64,000 nt of DNA, from NCBI GenBank assembly GCA_023389255.1, contig JAEWER010000037.1, positions 1-64,000 of the forward strand. The letters run 5' to 3'. Shown here piece by piece: positions 22,001-29,535 of this stretch. Made by a program: the position numbers and the translations under genes. The notes beneath the pieces were generated by a model that saw only the letters and a program-made list of their open reading frames with translations, was not told the origin of the DNA and made no database searches. The stretch's first letter is position 1, and each line of letters starts with the position of its first letter. This DNA is from Bacillota bacterium (GTDB lineage Bacteria; Bacillota; Clostridia; Saccharofermentanales; DTU023).

Positions 22001-22150
22001 TGTCTCACCATCAATAGTTCGAATTTTAAGGCCAACCCTAATTGGTTGAGTCAACTCTTCTGCCCACAATTGCTTGGGTAAATCAAACCAGAAACTAGCA
22101 ACAAGTAAAACTGCTAGACAAATGGCTACAACTCTTCGTGTTTTCTTCAT
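13082..22150 (-). CDS. Giant sortase-anchored repeat surface protein (3022 aa)
   Basis: The start is the ATG at 22150, with AAGGAG in front. Residues 1 to about 31 are a signal peptide (MKKTRR then a Val/Ala/Leu core). An unfamiliar region runs to about 1010. Four related modules follow, beginning near 1010, 1513, 2000 and 2383. They share the order YLPxA, ITAKLP, TGxI...FxIP, LNGKxLKVRV, TYxGxVxVxF, FTNGxD, VxYGxxLxxxxLPTI and DTYxKVxF, with extra FDAGxxG-type beta repeats as in Flg_new/InlB-like repeats. The fourth module contains a Ser/Thr/Asn/Glu-rich linker (about 2450-2638). A MucBP-like domain (about 2890-2965) precedes the anchor VPRTGE at about 2987, a membrane segment and a KKQTKR tail. 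I see no cysteine in the mature part. An adhesin role is inferred. It interrupts the secY-adk order. Confidence 0.88.
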   Translation of the reverse strand: MKKTRRVVAICLAVLLVASFWFDLPKQLWAEELTQPIRVGLKIRTIDGETTLSSMSSVEFKGGVINAKTAPVIPGYEFIRAYIIDNLKPANANKLEITKAELRNVKEYNSDGSLVLDSNSQPQTSDRVFFNIKELNEQGNVVEEKVEHSYPYSKSEGVTNRIYFEYYPTASIVPISYVVENHGSLAYQGPDYAEFKNGHAIASFTVSVRRDYEPLVAIDASGTQNAQVEVLEDISSPDRTVLRYKLTVNEGKKVAVRLSARDKGTLTIRDVSGNSHDWNRGNGKNFQYRDTKVAIDSSQQNYRFGDTVNIKAYHDRVDENAFGNIMSLLGAVWFSSDKGASATVVGAPQPFGRFGPSVYPQEDPNLLGRPRYDGNRGYKYKAYPGIVSAFAQGEGWDPYWHAYGKDNHDQGFLKWYNSQIQQKVINQKNEITIEHGPLAGAKVSIQIMDAKPSNYQGNLLSWTYNNGEIVPGNQSGSYHNDWGGREGYFNSMRLAYNIKIENVPTSINVDTEWATTNLTKVGLYNNYGIEDVQVHASKINEADGSHNPQLKWLDAGGSAWIDGPALVKEGLSGGRPGIYEAADPKIKLRGNVKNGYGAPFFSDDTVSPIHGVEAWPQLKPNESQAPNYGFYGEFPIFAWGSSFTDGDNKHVRYGGMNVVGIQSRLLQTPLGFDLDGGSAPSGVEMPQRNTVVENPKDYGRYLLNVEGNPIIRVPLGKPVKQGHTFLHWKLDVENGEQITDTGYRLLPGQEVDIRTLHQINANGSEGAVLRISDKHGNRLIDTFTLQAVYSDDENTDGTQFAVRHILKKSATDTGKARAVYGFNSVIGASVNILAAEVDKADKDSIVPKKLEVINADGTKEIYERRLNDEAMKGYSSLLMKSRRTLDVEYILQSDVIPKVGEMENPDPDKYLEVSFLPSDHGEFKLVDGKDQVTAYFINKKANPLVQLGNKDIVKPQVSAKAGQETNYQKTDKWTYKVGGQTKFYDPTQDTTDHNQMTFGESGANFTADTVFTASFLPILQSVRQEDYVAGTTNGWNIVSTLPSDVTEEDLAGVTFYLTDDSGNRLGKDGMPVTSPSADQEYLTGTVDLASKTVKFTIPTEIPNTGNPTIKNLDGKNLKAISENSLGDQAVSNPMNVAYDGKVHVVYSTNASQFTDGDAGNNEQKSVAIDYGSTLSGSLPTIKESDEGTEPDNKYKLSSTNPYMNGNTAVDVNNDKQTERQVAIAVAYDTYSKVKFVVDSNKGSFENKSDSSLVYYALKGSNVNKAPLFDGGSLTVPTIQENDAKVYAADGFAKNGVKVADMDKETVTGPVQYDVRFLPKEVVLDPNGSKPNDFYEVVFKADATKGYWTLNQAQVQERKVWVLKTATKKLNELGVENPTAKPGYVFNRYSVADTTVIDKDFTGNDAVNAIFGDMPEIQTGDQDEELPGYDKRVVFNSGKYGTFAPNTQNVVHLRDDVSKSLNDIKGYAPTPVPNKYADNQTAGYEFTTWLKDGQPIKLAESTAAITESKTTLVADYIPVASAPAQATDADGNKTWNITAKLPEDLQESDYASYEVFLTEQNENNQPVIVKGSDGTPITGEITKDGVVFNIKPDDVAVLNGKTMKVRIEKGEYTTSSATDFTYVGTVKVQFVSQVRDFTNGDDKTGANAKLKTVNVVYGSSLQQGDLPTISDVADATTHAKYKIASYDYKTEKKLAKDALLGKEFTATSPDKVEQIMVNFDTYYRVRFLPKHSEQASLTGTTEYYVKETTDLDENETFDGNPITMPSATMAHDVFEFAYWSADNGTTKYESATEVPAITINDNTDIYLYVESENIIPDPEGTTPPFGYVEVIFDAKDGSFANNVKQKKFWVAKNKNIKASQLAVSEPNAPNGQVFDKWSPVPEETVIQNVNLTFNASYANGPEVIPGKDPRVTKPGYYTVVFDAGEHGKIKKDADFVFLVRIRNSVLTAGDLIKRFDAKANLEPESNYVHTSWVDAKDVVIKEASKLSELIQDENKPYTITAKYLPVATEVEQEEDGFNITAKLPNSLGDDERNGLGSYLVVQGDENGTPVTYYVSKDGTLTRDLDPQKAITGKIGEDNTITFEIPTGTQPNVIEKLNGKDLHVMVARGDDENTISTTGVTYDSMVEVVFEAKVSLTNGNDSKSPKKRVVKVMYGASVDKNELPTIITKDAEDNNRYEQTGYSTEDSEDFNPTAHQFVAKTNHVTVNNKTFHKVTFAIAESSNDYARYDDQVPVYYIEHGSNLGTNKIASISPVGNYHFLKWQANQGTEELDDAGVKAYPINQPVTFFYHVDQDDIIPAEDVESRPAGYVTVLFDAGEFGEAVNSNTVKYYVKKKAAKLTSDLVKPLISEYEEFKGTLWLDNETSKLMRGDKVIDHDMLFVATYLPYAKNLGQDGFKVTAELPDSWFNTSAAEQGSVIYYLTDENGNKLSSVDGSPIAVEDLSNTGGEVGHVWKTSGATNVVNKPEAEKPTEAKPATNTETSDKSAENKLVASEDNATTGNEAVNQPSENVAESNHAESDATESNANAQPATDENSADTSNSSVSNTENGTENEADTTNEVGAENVAGEVGAQPAENGSGVVASNESANSTEQPANSTEQPANSPETNNASTSAETNEKPAVNSNANTATTTETEAEATLVSEIVYSTSTPTPDAIIGKVVDGKVVFDIPSNLIRQFHGKLLKVRVERNSMGAVESTLSDSQLTYDSTVRIKFKTDINTFTNPSNAEVPNEREVTVLYGEPIADPSDLPILNTDGTDGLHKYKATDFAVVGPDGYTVIDPLNYEFVDPNVEVKILVDTYHKVSFEVPLEQQDKVAFKGDVPEYFVKEGTSLKDGEFFDEMKVALPEFDLLQPDVYYFSHWSIAGGEDKLTDEEVLAHKITEPTVFTLFTDLERGSVTVEFVDEDGKAIPDVERQVVFTDVAVGTEYSYEPITIDGYKYEKLADDSAPLKGKVVKGEQVIKLVYSKIAEPVPSRTENVVMPSQVQNIVNSIVPRTGEVAGATGLLTVLIALAGLAVVVRKKQTKR
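14345..14395 (-). repeat. 21-base tandem repeat in the linker of the giant surface protein
   Basis: Two identical copies of GCTGTTAGCCGGTTGCTCTGT plus a nine-base partial third, encoding the heptad NSTEQPA twice and then NS. The copies are exact, so the linker may vary in length between strains by repeat gain or loss. Confidence 0.85.
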
Positions 22151-22229
22151 ACAATTCTCCTTCAGGCACAACTTTCCAAAGTGAGAATCATTTTATTCTT
22201 TTAGCTACTGGTCACATAAGTAAATTTCG

Positions 22230-22243
22230 AAAAAAAAAAAAAA
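22230..22243. repeat. A14 homopolymer (T14 on coding strand) upstream of the giant surface-protein gene
   Basis: A run of 14 A on the plus strand, T14 on the gene's strand, about 80 bases before the ATG and probably in or near the promoter. A T13 run is placed similarly before the LRR surface gene. Confidence 0.85.
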
Positions 22244-22355
22244 TAAGCATTGTTTGTAACTTAAGGAACTTTTGTCTTGCAAAATTTATCCGTAGGCAAG
22301 CATATCAAAAAACATGTGATTTGGATTATCGCATAAGATGCTGGATAACTTAAGT

Positions 22356-22381
22356 AAAAAAAAGAGGGGGCATTCCCCCTC
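22356..22381 (-). terminator. Strong intrinsic terminator after secY
   Basis: The stem GAGGGGG/CCCCCTC with a four-base loop (22364-22381) is followed on the minus strand by eight T. It lies 24 bases after the secY stop and closes the S10-spc transcription unit before the giant surface-protein gene. Confidence 0.95.
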
Positions 22382-22404
22382 GTGCGAATATAAATTTGTG
22401 TTAA

Positions 22405-23718
22405 TTAACGATCTAAGAAACCTTTGTAATGACGCATCATCATCTGCGACTCTAATTGATTTACTAGATCCATTGCTACACCCACCACAATCAAGATAGC
22501 GGTACCACCAAACCACAAGGCATTACTGGTGCTGGTAGTGACGCTCATCACCATGGGGAATAGCACGATAACTACTAAGAAAATTGATTCCACCCAGCTG
22601 ATGCGACGAGCAGTCTTAGTAATGAACTCTGCTGTCGGTCTGCCCGGACGAATACCAGGGATAAAACCACCATTTTTTTGTAAATTATTCGAGATCTCAA
22701 TCGGATTAAATGAAATCAATGAATAAAAGAATGTAAAGCCTACAATCAAAATGGCATAGAGTGGATAGTAGATCGGATTATGGTTAAAGTTCAAGAACCA
22801 TTGAGAAATAGGTCCTTTACCACCAGTCAACGAAGCGATGAACGAAGGCACCAACATAACATTCAAGGCAAAAATTACTGGTAATACACCAGACTGATTC
22901 ACCTTGATAGGCAAGTAAGTGCTTTGACCACCATACAGCTTTCGACCTACAACACGTTTGGCATACGACACATGAATGCGACGTTCTGATGATTGAATGA
23001 AAACAACCAAAGCTATAGCCAAAATGAATACTACAATTACCAACAATACGCCTAACAGAGCAATAATCATATTACGCTCATCAATCCAGTTCATGAATGT
23101 TAGGTACAAATTCTGGATCATGCTGGGGAATCTGCTCAAGATACCGACAAAGATAATCAAAGAAATACCGTTGCCAATACCACGCTCGTTGATTTGTTCA
23201 CCCAACCACATGATGAAGGCAGAACCAGCAGTGAAGCTTGCAATAACAACAATTGCATTCAACCAGCTAGGCAATGAACTGGCACTAGCATCTTTGGTAG
23301 CTGACCAATAAGCAAAACTCATCACCAAAGAAATTGCGATAGTGAAATAACGAGTAATCTTTTGGATCTTCTTTCTACCACTCTCACCTTCTTGTGCTAA
23401 ACGTTCCAGCGCAGGGATCGCCACGGTCAACAACTGCATGATAATTGAAGCGTTAACATAAGGCTGAATACCTAGAGCAAAAATGGGAATTGCTCTAACG
23501 TGTTCACCGGTTAAAGAAACACCCGAAACGATCTCGAGGAAGTTACCGAACTGACCAAAATTTCTGATCAGTTCAGTAAACTTTTCAACACTGATACCGG
23601 GTACAGGTACTGCTGCACCCAAGCGATATACCAAGATGGCAAAAATGGTGAATAAAATCTTCTTGCGCAGATCTTGAATTTTGAAAGCATTACGTAAGGT
23701 ATCTAACATGCTACCCAT
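22405..23718 (-). CDS. secY: Preprotein translocase subunit SecY
   Basis: The central channel protein of the Sec translocase, 437 residues with ten membrane segments. Recognisable parts are the N-terminal MLDTLRNAFKIQDLRKKILF, VSGVSLTGEHVRAIPIFALG, GEQINERGIGNGISLIIF and the final GGTAILIVVGVAMDLVNQLESQ. AGGAGG stands seven bases before the ATG at 23718. It is the last gene of the long ribosomal operon, ten bases after rplO, and is followed by a strong terminator, whereas adk normally comes next. Confidence 0.98.
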   Translation of the reverse strand: MGSMLDTLRNAFKIQDLRKKILFTIFAILVYRLGAAVPVPGISVEKFTELIRNFGQFGNFLEIVSGVSLTGEHVRAIPIFALGIQPYVNASIIMQLLTVAIPALERLAQEGESGRKKIQKITRYFTIAISLVMSFAYWSATKDASASSLPSWLNAIVVIASFTAGSAFIMWLGEQINERGIGNGISLIIFVGILSRFPSMIQNLYLTFMNWIDERNMIIALLGVLLVIVVFILAIALVVFIQSSERRIHVSYAKRVVGRKLYGGQSTYLPIKVNQSGVLPVIFALNVMLVPSFIASLTGGKGPISQWFLNFNHNPIYYPLYAILIVGFTFFYSLISFNPIEISNNLQKNGGFIPGIRPGRPTAEFITKTARRISWVESIFLVVIVLFPMVMSVTTSTSNALWFGGTAILIVVGVAMDLVNQLESQMMMRHYKGFLDR

Positions 23719-23728
23719 GTTTTACCTC

Positions 23729-24205
23729 CTATGCCTCGACTTTAGCCTTGCGTTGTTTAGTAACCTCAACACTACCGCCGGCTTGCTCAATTTTCTGACG
23801 TGCACTCTCTGTGCAGGCAGCAACTTGTACAGTCAGCTTCTTGTTCAACTCACCACGTCCCAAGATTTTGATACCATCGTGAACCTTAGGAATCGTTAAG
23901 ACGCCAGATTCATGAATGGTATGGGCATTGACCACATCACCATCGTTGAAACGGTTCAAATCTTCGATGTTGATCTCGTGATAATGTAAAGCAAAACGTT
24001 TGTTGTTAAACCCACGCTTAGGTAATCTTCTGTACAAAGGCATCTGACCACCCTCGAATTGAGGACGGACACCGCCACCTGAACGAGCATTTTGACCCTT
24101 GTGACCACGGCCAGCAGTCTTACCATTACCTGAACTATGACCGCGACCTTTACGCCAAGCTTTTTGACGTGCACCGGGAGTAGCTTTCAGCTCATTTAAC
24201 TTCAT
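23729..24205 (-). CDS. rplO: Ribosomal protein L15 (uL15)
   Basis: A 158-residue large-subunit protein. The Gly- and Arg-rich start ([20 protein letters not shown], then [24 protein letters not shown] in continuation) and [15 protein letters not shown] are diagnostic. It is slightly longer than the usual about 146 because of a basic C-terminal end. It lies between rpmD and secY, as expected in the spc operon. Confidence 0.97.
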   Translation of the reverse strand: MKLNELKATPGARQKAWRKGRGHSSGNGKTAGRGHKGQNARSGGGVRPQFEGGQMPLYRRLPKRGFNNKRFALHYHEINIEDLNRFNDGDVVNAHTIHESGVLTIPKVHDGIKILGRGELNKKLTVQVAACTESARQKIEQAGGSVEVTKQRKAKVEA

Positions 24206-24216
24206 CGTCTACCTCC

Positions 24217-24396
24217 TTATGCTTCCTTGACGGTCACCATGTGTGAGACTTTTGCGATTTGACCTCTAGTTGAGGGTAAATCATGATGCTCGACGGTTTG
24301 ACCGATTTTCTTTAAACCAAGTGCCTGTAACACAGCCTTTTGACGCTTGTTAGCGGAAGCTACGCTACGAGCTAAAGTGATTTGTAATTTAGCCAT
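24217..24396 (-). CDS. rpmD: Ribosomal protein L30 (uL30)
   Basis: A 59-residue frame between rpsE and rplO. It starts MAKLQITLARSVASANKRQK and contains LGLKKIGQTVEHHDLPSTRG, which matches bacterial L30 in length and pattern. The ATG at 24396 has AGGAGG in front. The position between S5 and L15 is the normal one. Confidence 0.96.
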   Translation of the reverse strand: MAKLQITLARSVASANKRQKAVLQALGLKKIGQTVEHHDLPSTRGQIAKVSHMVTVKEA

Positions 24397-24406
24397 CGAT
24401 AACCTC

Positions 24407-24964
24407 CTACAGAATCTCTTCTACTGATTTACCGCGCTTTTGTGCGATCATCTCAGGTGAGTACAGATTCTTCAAACCTTCTAATGCGGCATTACACATA
24501 TTGTTGGGGTTGTTGGTACCCAGTGACTTAGTTCTAATATCTCTGATACCTGCCAATTCACAAATAGCACGTACAGGACCACCAGCGATAACACCAGTTC
24601 CTTCTGGTGCTGGTTTGAGTAAAACCTTACCGGCACCGAAGTGACCTAGTACTTCGTGCGGAATGGTGGTGCCGCTCAGAGGTACTTCGATCATGTTCTT
24701 TCTAGCACGATCAACACCCTTGCGGATAGCATCAGGAATTTCTGCAGCTTTACCTAAGCCCTTACCAACATGTCCTTGACCATCGCCAGCAATGACCAGA
24801 GCGGTAAAACGGAAGTTACGACCACCTTTTACAGTTTTCGCAACACGACCGATATGAATGACACGCTCTTGAATTCCATCATTACGTTCATCACGTTGAC
24901 GGCGCTCACGACGACGACCTTGACCTTTTTTCTCTTGTCTTTCTCTATCTTTTTCGTTTGCCAT
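24407..24964 (-). CDS. rpsE: Ribosomal protein S5 (uS5)
   Basis: A 185-residue small-subunit protein important for decoding fidelity. The RNA-binding part is clear: [38 protein letters not shown] and [19 protein letters not shown]. The first 30 residues are an Arg/Glu/Lys-rich extension typical of Gram-positive S5. It lies between rplR and rpmD. Confidence 0.98.
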   Translation of the reverse strand: MANEKDRERQEKKGQGRRRERRQRDERNDGIQERVIHIGRVAKTVKGGRNFRFTALVIAGDGQGHVGKGLGKAAEIPDAIRKGVDRARKNMIEVPLSGTTIPHEVLGHFGAGKVLLKPAPEGTGVIAGGPVRAICELAGIRDIRTKSLGTNNPNNMCNAALEGLKNLYSPEMIAQKRGKSVEEIL

Positions 24965-24973
24965 TGCGCCCTC

Positions 24974-25333
24974 CTAGAAATTCAGACCTGCTTCACGTGC
25001 GCCTTCTGCTACTGCAGCAACACGTCCATGGTAGATGTAACCACCACGATCGAAAACTACACGCTCAATTCCTGCTTCTAATGCACGCTTTGCGACTAAC
25101 TCACCGACCTTCTTAGCGGCTTCTTTGTTGCCACCGCTAGCTGCTAGCTCTTTCTCTAAAGAAGAAGCAGATACTAAAGTCTTGCCAGCTTCATCGTCGA
25201 TAACTTGTGCATAGATGTTCTTCAAACTGCGGAAGACACAGAGTCTAGGGCAAGTAGCGGTACCGCTCAGATGCTTTCTGACTCTTTTGTGCTTGCGCAA
25301 ACGAATTTGATTCTTACTTAATTTGTTAGCCAT
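24974..25333 (-). CDS. rplR: Ribosomal protein L18 (uL18)
   Basis: A 119-residue 5S rRNA-binding protein. Motifs include [40 protein letters not shown] and [20 protein letters not shown] at the C-terminus. Length and position between rplF and rpsE are normal. Confidence 0.98.
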   Translation of the reverse strand: MANKLSKNQIRLRKHKRVRKHLSGTATCPRLCVFRSLKNIYAQVIDDEAGKTLVSASSLEKELAASGGNKEAAKKVGELVAKRALEAGIERVVFDRGGYIYHGRVAAVAEGAREAGLNF

Positions 25334-25352
25334 AAATCATCATCCTTCCCGC

Positions 25353-25895
25353 TTATGCACCAGTCTTGCCTTCCTTCAGGCGCAGAACTTCGTAATCATA
25401 CTTAATACCTTTACCTTTGTAGGCATCAGGTACACGACGTGCACGAATCTTGGCTGCAACTTCACCGACTAATTGCTTGTCAGCGCCTTTAACCAAAATT
25501 CTGTTTTCTTGAGGCACTTCAAAGGTGATACCTTCAGGTTGTTCGATCTCAACTGGGTGAGATAAACCCAAGCTTAAGACTAACTTCTTACCCTGCATAG
25601 TGGCACGATAACCGATACCGTTAATCTCCAAAGTCTTTTGGAAACCTTCGCTCACACCAGTTACCATGTTCTGCACCAGAGAACGAGTCAGACCATGTAA
25701 AGCCTTTGACTCTTTCTCATCGTTGACACGCTTGACCAGCAATTTGCCAGCTTCTTTGTCGTACTCAACTGAAATGCGCTCATGAATAGTTTGTTTTAAC
25801 TCGGTGTTGCCTTTCTTAACGGTCAGCTCTTGACCATTGATAGCAACATCAACACCAGCAGGAACGACTACTGGTTTATTGCCAATTCTTGACAT
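25353..25895 (-). CDS. rplF: Ribosomal protein L6 (uL6)
   Basis: A 180-residue large-subunit protein near the factor-binding site. It begins MSRIGNKPVVVPAGVDVAIN and has the two L6 repeats, the second with INGIGYRATMQGKKLVLSLG and the end RVPDAYKGKGIKY. It lies between rpsH and rplR, with AGGAGG before the ATG. Confidence 0.98.
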   Translation of the reverse strand: MSRIGNKPVVVPAGVDVAINGQELTVKKGNTELKQTIHERISVEYDKEAGKLLVKRVNDEKESKALHGLTRSLVQNMVTGVSEGFQKTLEINGIGYRATMQGKKLVLSLGLSHPVEIEQPEGITFEVPQENRILVKGADKQLVGEVAAKIRARRVPDAYKGKGIKYDYEVLRLKEGKTGA

Positions 25896-25943
25896 ATTTC
25901 CTCCTCTTAAGATTGCAACCCCGTGGGGTCTTTTCAGAGTTGA

Positions 25944-26339
25944 TTACCAAACGAACAGCATGACTTCGCCGCCAATGCCCAACTTACGAGCCTTTTTGCA
26001 AGTCATCACACCTTGTGATGTGGAAATAATAGCAATACCTAAGCCACCCAAGACTTCAGGCAACTCAGTGCTATTTGCATAAACTCTTAAACCAGGTTTT
26101 GAGATGCGACGCAGGCCAGAAATAACAGGGCGCTTACCTTGATATTTCAAAGTAATACGTAATGCGCCTTGTTTGCCATCCTCAATTTTTTCTACCTTTT
26201 CAATATAACCTTGCTCTTGCAGAATCTCAGCAATGTCTTGCTTTAGACGACTAGCAGGAACATCGCAAGTCGCATGACCAGCACGGCTGGCATTGCGGAT
26301 GCGGGTTAACATATCAGCAATTGTATCTGTAATTTGCAT
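25944..26339 (-). CDS. rpsH: Ribosomal protein S8 (uS8)
   Basis: A 131-residue 16S rRNA-binding assembly protein. It starts [20 protein letters not shown] and ends [20 protein letters not shown] then GGEVMLFVW, all close to consensus. It lies between rpsN and rplF. In E. coli S8 represses this operon through rplE; no such site was identified here. Confidence 0.98.
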   Translation of the reverse strand: MQITDTIADMLTRIRNASRAGHATCDVPASRLKQDIAEILQEQGYIEKVEKIEDGKQGALRITLKYQGKRPVISGLRRISKPGLRVYANSTELPEVLGGLGIAIISTSQGVMTCKKARKLGIGGEVMLFVW

Positions 26340-26356
26340 TATGATCTCCTTTCCGC

Positions 26357-26542
26357 TTACCAGCTGGCTTTACGCACGCCAGGGATCTGACCTTTGTATG
26401 CTAACTCACGGAAGCAAAGACGGCAGATACCGTATTTACGCATGTATGAATGCGGACGACCGCACAGTTGGCAACGATTATGTTGACGAGTGGAAAACTT
26501 TGCAGGCTTAGCTGCTTTAATTTTCATCGAAGTTTTTGCCAT
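26357..26542 (-). CDS. rpsN: Ribosomal protein S14, zinc-binding type (uS14)
   Basis: A 61-residue short S14 with two cysteine pairs, [10 protein letters not shown] and [10 protein letters not shown], that bind zinc. This is the C+ type used under zinc sufficiency. The ending [11 protein letters not shown] is canonical. It lies between rplE and rpsH; no zinc-independent paralogue is in the window. Confidence 0.98.
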   Translation of the reverse strand: MAKTSMKIKAAKPAKFSTRQHNRCQLCGRPHSYMRKYGICRLCFRELAYKGQIPGVRKASW

Positions 26543-26551
26543 GGTTCCTCC

Positions 26552-27094
26552 CTATTTACGAAACGGCATACCCAGACCGCTGAGTAAAGCTCTTGCTTCT
26601 TCATCGGTCTCTGCACTGGTGACGATAATGATATCTAAACCTCTGATCTTCTCAACCTTATCGTAGTCGATTTCAGGGAAGATCAACTGTTCTTTAGCAC
26701 CCATAGCATAGTTGCCATGGCCGTCAAATGAATTGGGGTTAATACCACGGAAGTCGCGGGTACGAGGTAGCGCAATGCTGATAAGTTTATCTAAGAACTC
26801 ATACATTCTCTTACCACGAATGGTTACCTTAGCACCGATCTCCATACCTTCACGAATTTTGAAGTTTGCGATGGATTTACGTGCTTTAGTTACCACAGCC
26901 TTTTGACCTGCAATGGTGGTTAAATCACGCACAGCACCTTCGATTGCTTTGGAGTTCTCCTTAGCATCGCCGACACCCATGTTGAGAACAATCTTCTCCA
27001 GTTTAGGAATCTCCATACTGGAAGAATAGTTAAATTGCTCTTTCAGTTGAGGTACTACTTCATCGAAATATTTTTTTGCTAAACGATTATCCAT
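26552..27094 (-). CDS. rplE: Ribosomal protein L5 (uL5)
   Basis: A 180-residue 5S rRNA-binding protein. Core motifs are [52 protein letters not shown] [15 protein letters not shown] and the C-terminal [20 protein letters not shown]. Length and position between rplX and rpsN are normal. Confidence 0.98.
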   Translation of the reverse strand: MDNRLAKKYFDEVVPQLKEQFNYSSSMEIPKLEKIVLNMGVGDAKENSKAIEGAVRDLTTIAGQKAVVTKARKSIANFKIREGMEIGAKVTIRGKRMYEFLDKLISIALPRTRDFRGINPNSFDGHGNYAMGAKEQLIFPEIDYDKVEKIRGLDIIIVTSAETDEEARALLSGLGMPFRK

Positions 27095-27105
27095 GAATCT
27101 TCCCC

Positions 27106-27444
27106 CTACTTAGCCGACTTAACAGTGTCGATAACTTCGCCACTGGCTTTGCTGTAACGTACTTTTTCGCCATTCTCTAACACACGGTAACCGACTTTGG
27201 TCGGACGTTTGGTCTTAGGACAGACCAACATAACATTAGAGCTAGAGATCGGAGCCTCTTGGTGAGTAATACCACCCTGTTGGGCTGCAGATCTAGGTTT
27301 TACGTGCTTGGTGACAATGTTGACACCCTCGACGATGACTTTTTGCTTCTTAGGTAAAACGGCTAAAACTTTACCAGTTTTACCACGATCTTTACCTGTT
27401 AAGACATAGACATTGTCATTTACTTTTACATGTACTTTAGCCAT
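27106..27444 (-). CDS. rplX: Ribosomal protein L24 (uL24)
   Basis: A 112-residue KOW-domain assembly initiator of the 50S subunit. [20 protein letters not shown] is the KOW motif, and [14 protein letters not shown] and [20 protein letters not shown] follow. It lies between rplN and rplE. Confidence 0.98.
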   Translation of the reverse strand: MAKVHVKVNDNVYVLTGKDRGKTGKVLAVLPKKQKVIVEGVNIVTKHVKPRSAAQQGGITHQEAPISSSNVMLVCPKTKRPTKVGYRVLENGEKVRYSKASGEVIDTVKSAK

Positions 27445-27456
27445 CTCAAATCCTCC

Positions 27457-27825
27457 TTATAACACTTCAGGGGCGAGAGACAGAATCTTCATGTAATTCT
27501 TCTCACGTAATTCTCTGGCGATCGGACCGAAGATACGAGTGCCTTGAGGGTTACCATCTTCTTTGATGATAACAGCGGCATTCTCATCGAAACGGATCAA
27601 GCTACCATCGGGACGACGAACACCATTCTTGGTACGCACGATAACAGCTTTGACCACATCACCAGCCTTGACTACACCACCAGGAGTGGCTTCCTTGACT
27701 GAGCAGACAATAACATCACCGATATTGGCATATTTGCGTTTGGTGCCACCCAGCACCTTAATGCACATAAGCTTTCTGGCGCCGGTATTGTCCGCGGATT
27801 TCAAATATGATTGTAATTGGATCAT
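27457..27825 (-). CDS. rplN: Ribosomal protein L14 (uL14)
   Basis: A 122-residue protein at the subunit interface. [35 protein letters not shown] and [20 protein letters not shown] are consensus. It lies between rpsQ and rplX and has the standard length. Confidence 0.98.
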   Translation of the reverse strand: MIQLQSYLKSADNTGARKLMCIKVLGGTKRKYANIGDVIVCSVKEATPGGVVKAGDVVKAVIVRTKNGVRRPDGSLIRFDENAAVIIKEDGNPQGTRIFGPIARELREKNYMKILSLAPEVL

Positions 27826-27845
27826 TTTTCCTCCTAGGATCCGGC

Positions 27846-28100
27846 TTATTTAGCCTTCTCGATAACTTTGACCAGTCTCCAACGCTTATCTTTACTCAAA
27901 GGACGAGTTTCCATGATACGGACGGTATCACCAATACCGCATTCATTTTGTTCATCATGAGCTTTCAGACGAATGGTGCGTTTTACATACTTCTTATACA
28001 GGGGATGACGCACATGCTCGGTAACAGCAACAACAATCGTCTTATCCATCTTGTCAGAAACGACAATTCCTGTTCTTTGCTTTCTTAAATTTCTTTCCAT
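27846..28100 (-). CDS. rpsQ: Ribosomal protein S17 (uS17)
   Basis: An 84-residue OB-fold protein of the 30S subunit. [20 protein letters not shown] and [20 protein letters not shown] are diagnostic. Its ATG overlaps the rpmC stop as TAATG, so translation is coupled. Confidence 0.98.
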   Translation of the reverse strand: MERNLRKQRTGIVVSDKMDKTIVVAVTEHVRHPLYKKYVKRTIRLKAHDEQNECGIGDTVRIMETRPLSKDKRWRLVKVIEKAK

Positions 28101-28303
28101 TATGCGTTCTCTCCTGCCAATTCTCTCTCGCGCAAAATAGTTTTGACACGAGCGATATCACGCTTAACTGCTTTGAGTTGTTGCGGATTCTCTAACTGGT
28201 TTGTTACGTGTTGGAATCTCAACTTGAAGAGTTGTTCCTTGAGTTCAGCGAGCTCTTTATGCAGATCAGCTTCGCTCATTTGGCGCAGATTACTTGCTTT
28301 CAT
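28100..28303 (-). CDS. rpmC: Ribosomal protein L29 (uL29)
   Basis: A 67-residue helical hairpin protein near the exit tunnel. [20 protein letters not shown] and [15 protein letters not shown] are typical. The start overlaps the 3' end of the long rplP gene by 14 bases, and its ribosome binding site (AGGAGG) lies inside the rplP tail. Confidence 0.97.
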   Translation of the reverse strand: MKASNLRQMSEADLHKELAELKEQLFKLRFQHVTNQLENPQQLKAVKRDIARVKTILRERELAGENA

Positions 28304-28856
28304 TTTGCTCAGCCTCCTTCTTCTCAGCTGCTAACTCAGCCTGGTGTTGGGCGCTCTCTTCAGCGGCCATTTCCTTCTCTTCTTCAATCTGTTCGATTAC
28401 TTCAGTTTGCACTTCAGAGAACTTGTCTAACTCATCTTCAGTCAACTCAACTTTACCGACCACAAATTTGGTCTTACAAGGTAGTTTGTGTGAAGCTAGG
28501 CGGAAAGCCTCTCTAGCAACAGTTTCGCCGACACCAGCCAGTTCGAACAACACACGACCCGGCTTGACGACTGCTACCCAGTAATCGGGTGAACCTTTAC
28601 CGGAACCCATGCGGGTTTCAGCAGGCTTCTTAGAAACAGATTTATCAGGGAATACCTTGATCCAAACTTTACCACCACGGCGCAGATAACGGTTGATAGC
28701 AATACGAGCAGCCTCGATTTGATTGCCGGTCATCCAGCAGGGCTCTAAGGCTTGCAGACCGTATTGTCCATAAGCAACAGTGTTACCACGAGTAGCTTTG
28801 CCTTTCATGCGACCACGGTGCTGTCTTCTATATTTAACTCTCTTAGGCATTAACAT
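28290..28856 (-). CDS. rplP: Ribosomal protein L16 (uL16) with long acidic C-terminal tail
   Basis: The L16 core is normal, from [19 protein letters not shown] to [15 protein letters not shown] at about residue 132. The protein is 188 residues, however, against about 140 to 145 in relatives. The extra 50 residues are almost all Glu, Lys, Gln and Ala and would form a charged helix or coiled coil. The tail ends by overlapping rpmC by 14 bases, and the AGGAGG for rpmC is within it. The start overlaps the rpsC stop as TAATG, and MLMPKR is the expected N-terminus. Confidence 0.96.
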   Translation of the reverse strand: MLMPKRVKYRRQHRGRMKGKATRGNTVAYGQYGLQALEPCWMTGNQIEAARIAINRYLRRGGKVWIKVFPDKSVSKKPAETRMGSGKGSPDYWVAVVKPGRVLFELAGVGETVAREAFRLASHKLPCKTKFVVGKVELTEDELDKFSEVQTEVIEQIEEEKEMAAEESAQHQAELAAEKKEAEQNESK

Positions 28857-29527
28857 TAGAGATTGCCTCCTTCCGCAGCCTCGTCGTTCTTAGGCATAGG
28901 AATAATCTCACCTTTGTAGATCCAAACCTTGCAACCAATACGACCAGCGGTTGTGTTGGCCTCTGCGAAGCCGTAGTCAATGTCAGCTCTCAGAGTATGC
29001 AGAGGAATGGTACCCTCGTGATATTGTTCGCTTCTGGCGATTTCAGCACCGCCTAAGCGACCAGAACACATAGTCTTAATTCCTTTGGCGCCACCCTTCA
29101 TGGATCTGCTGATGGCTTGCTTCATTGCACGACGGAAAGAAACGCGTTCTTCCAATTGTTGAGCAATATTCTCAGCTACTAATTGTGCATCCAACTCAGG
29201 AGCTGTAACTTCTTTAACATTCAAAAGGAACTCATGACCAAATTTCTTAGCGAGTTTCTTCTTGAGATTATCAATCTCAGAACCTTGGCGACCAATAACG
29301 ATACCAGGTTTTGCAGTTGAAATAGTGATAACAGTTCTCTTATCACCTTCACGCTCAATTTCGATACGAGAAACGCCAGCCTTGAAAGTCTCTTTCTTGA
29401 CGAAGTCACGAATCTTCTTATCTTCGACTAAGTAACGAGCGAAATCTTTTTTATCTGCGTACCAACGGGTATCCCAATCTTTGATTACGCCAACACGTAA
29501 GCCATGAGGATTTACTTTTTGACCCAT
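28856..29527 (-). CDS. rpsC: Ribosomal protein S3 (uS3)
   Basis: A 223-residue protein of the mRNA entry channel. [20 protein letters not shown], the KH-domain loop [16 protein letters not shown] and [20 protein letters not shown] are diagnostic. A short Asp/Glu/Gly-rich tail ends the protein. It lies nine bases after rplV and overlaps rplP by one base. Confidence 0.98.
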   Translation of the reverse strand: MGQKVNPHGLRVGVIKDWDTRWYADKKDFARYLVEDKKIRDFVKKETFKAGVSRIEIEREGDKRTVITISTAKPGIVIGRQGSEIDNLKKKLAKKFGHEFLLNVKEVTAPELDAQLVAENIAQQLEERVSFRRAMKQAISRSMKGGAKGIKTMCSGRLGGAEIARSEQYHEGTIPLHTLRADIDYGFAEANTTAGRIGCKVWIYKGEIIPMPKNDEAAEGGNL

Positions 29528-29535
29528 ACTGCCTC

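Noticed and set aside
13082..22150. Many plus-strand open frames of 60 to 150 codons opposite the giant surface-protein gene
   Set aside because: They are antisense shadows of a long repetitive gene. They lack ribosome binding sites and signal-like N-termini, and no family is recognised.
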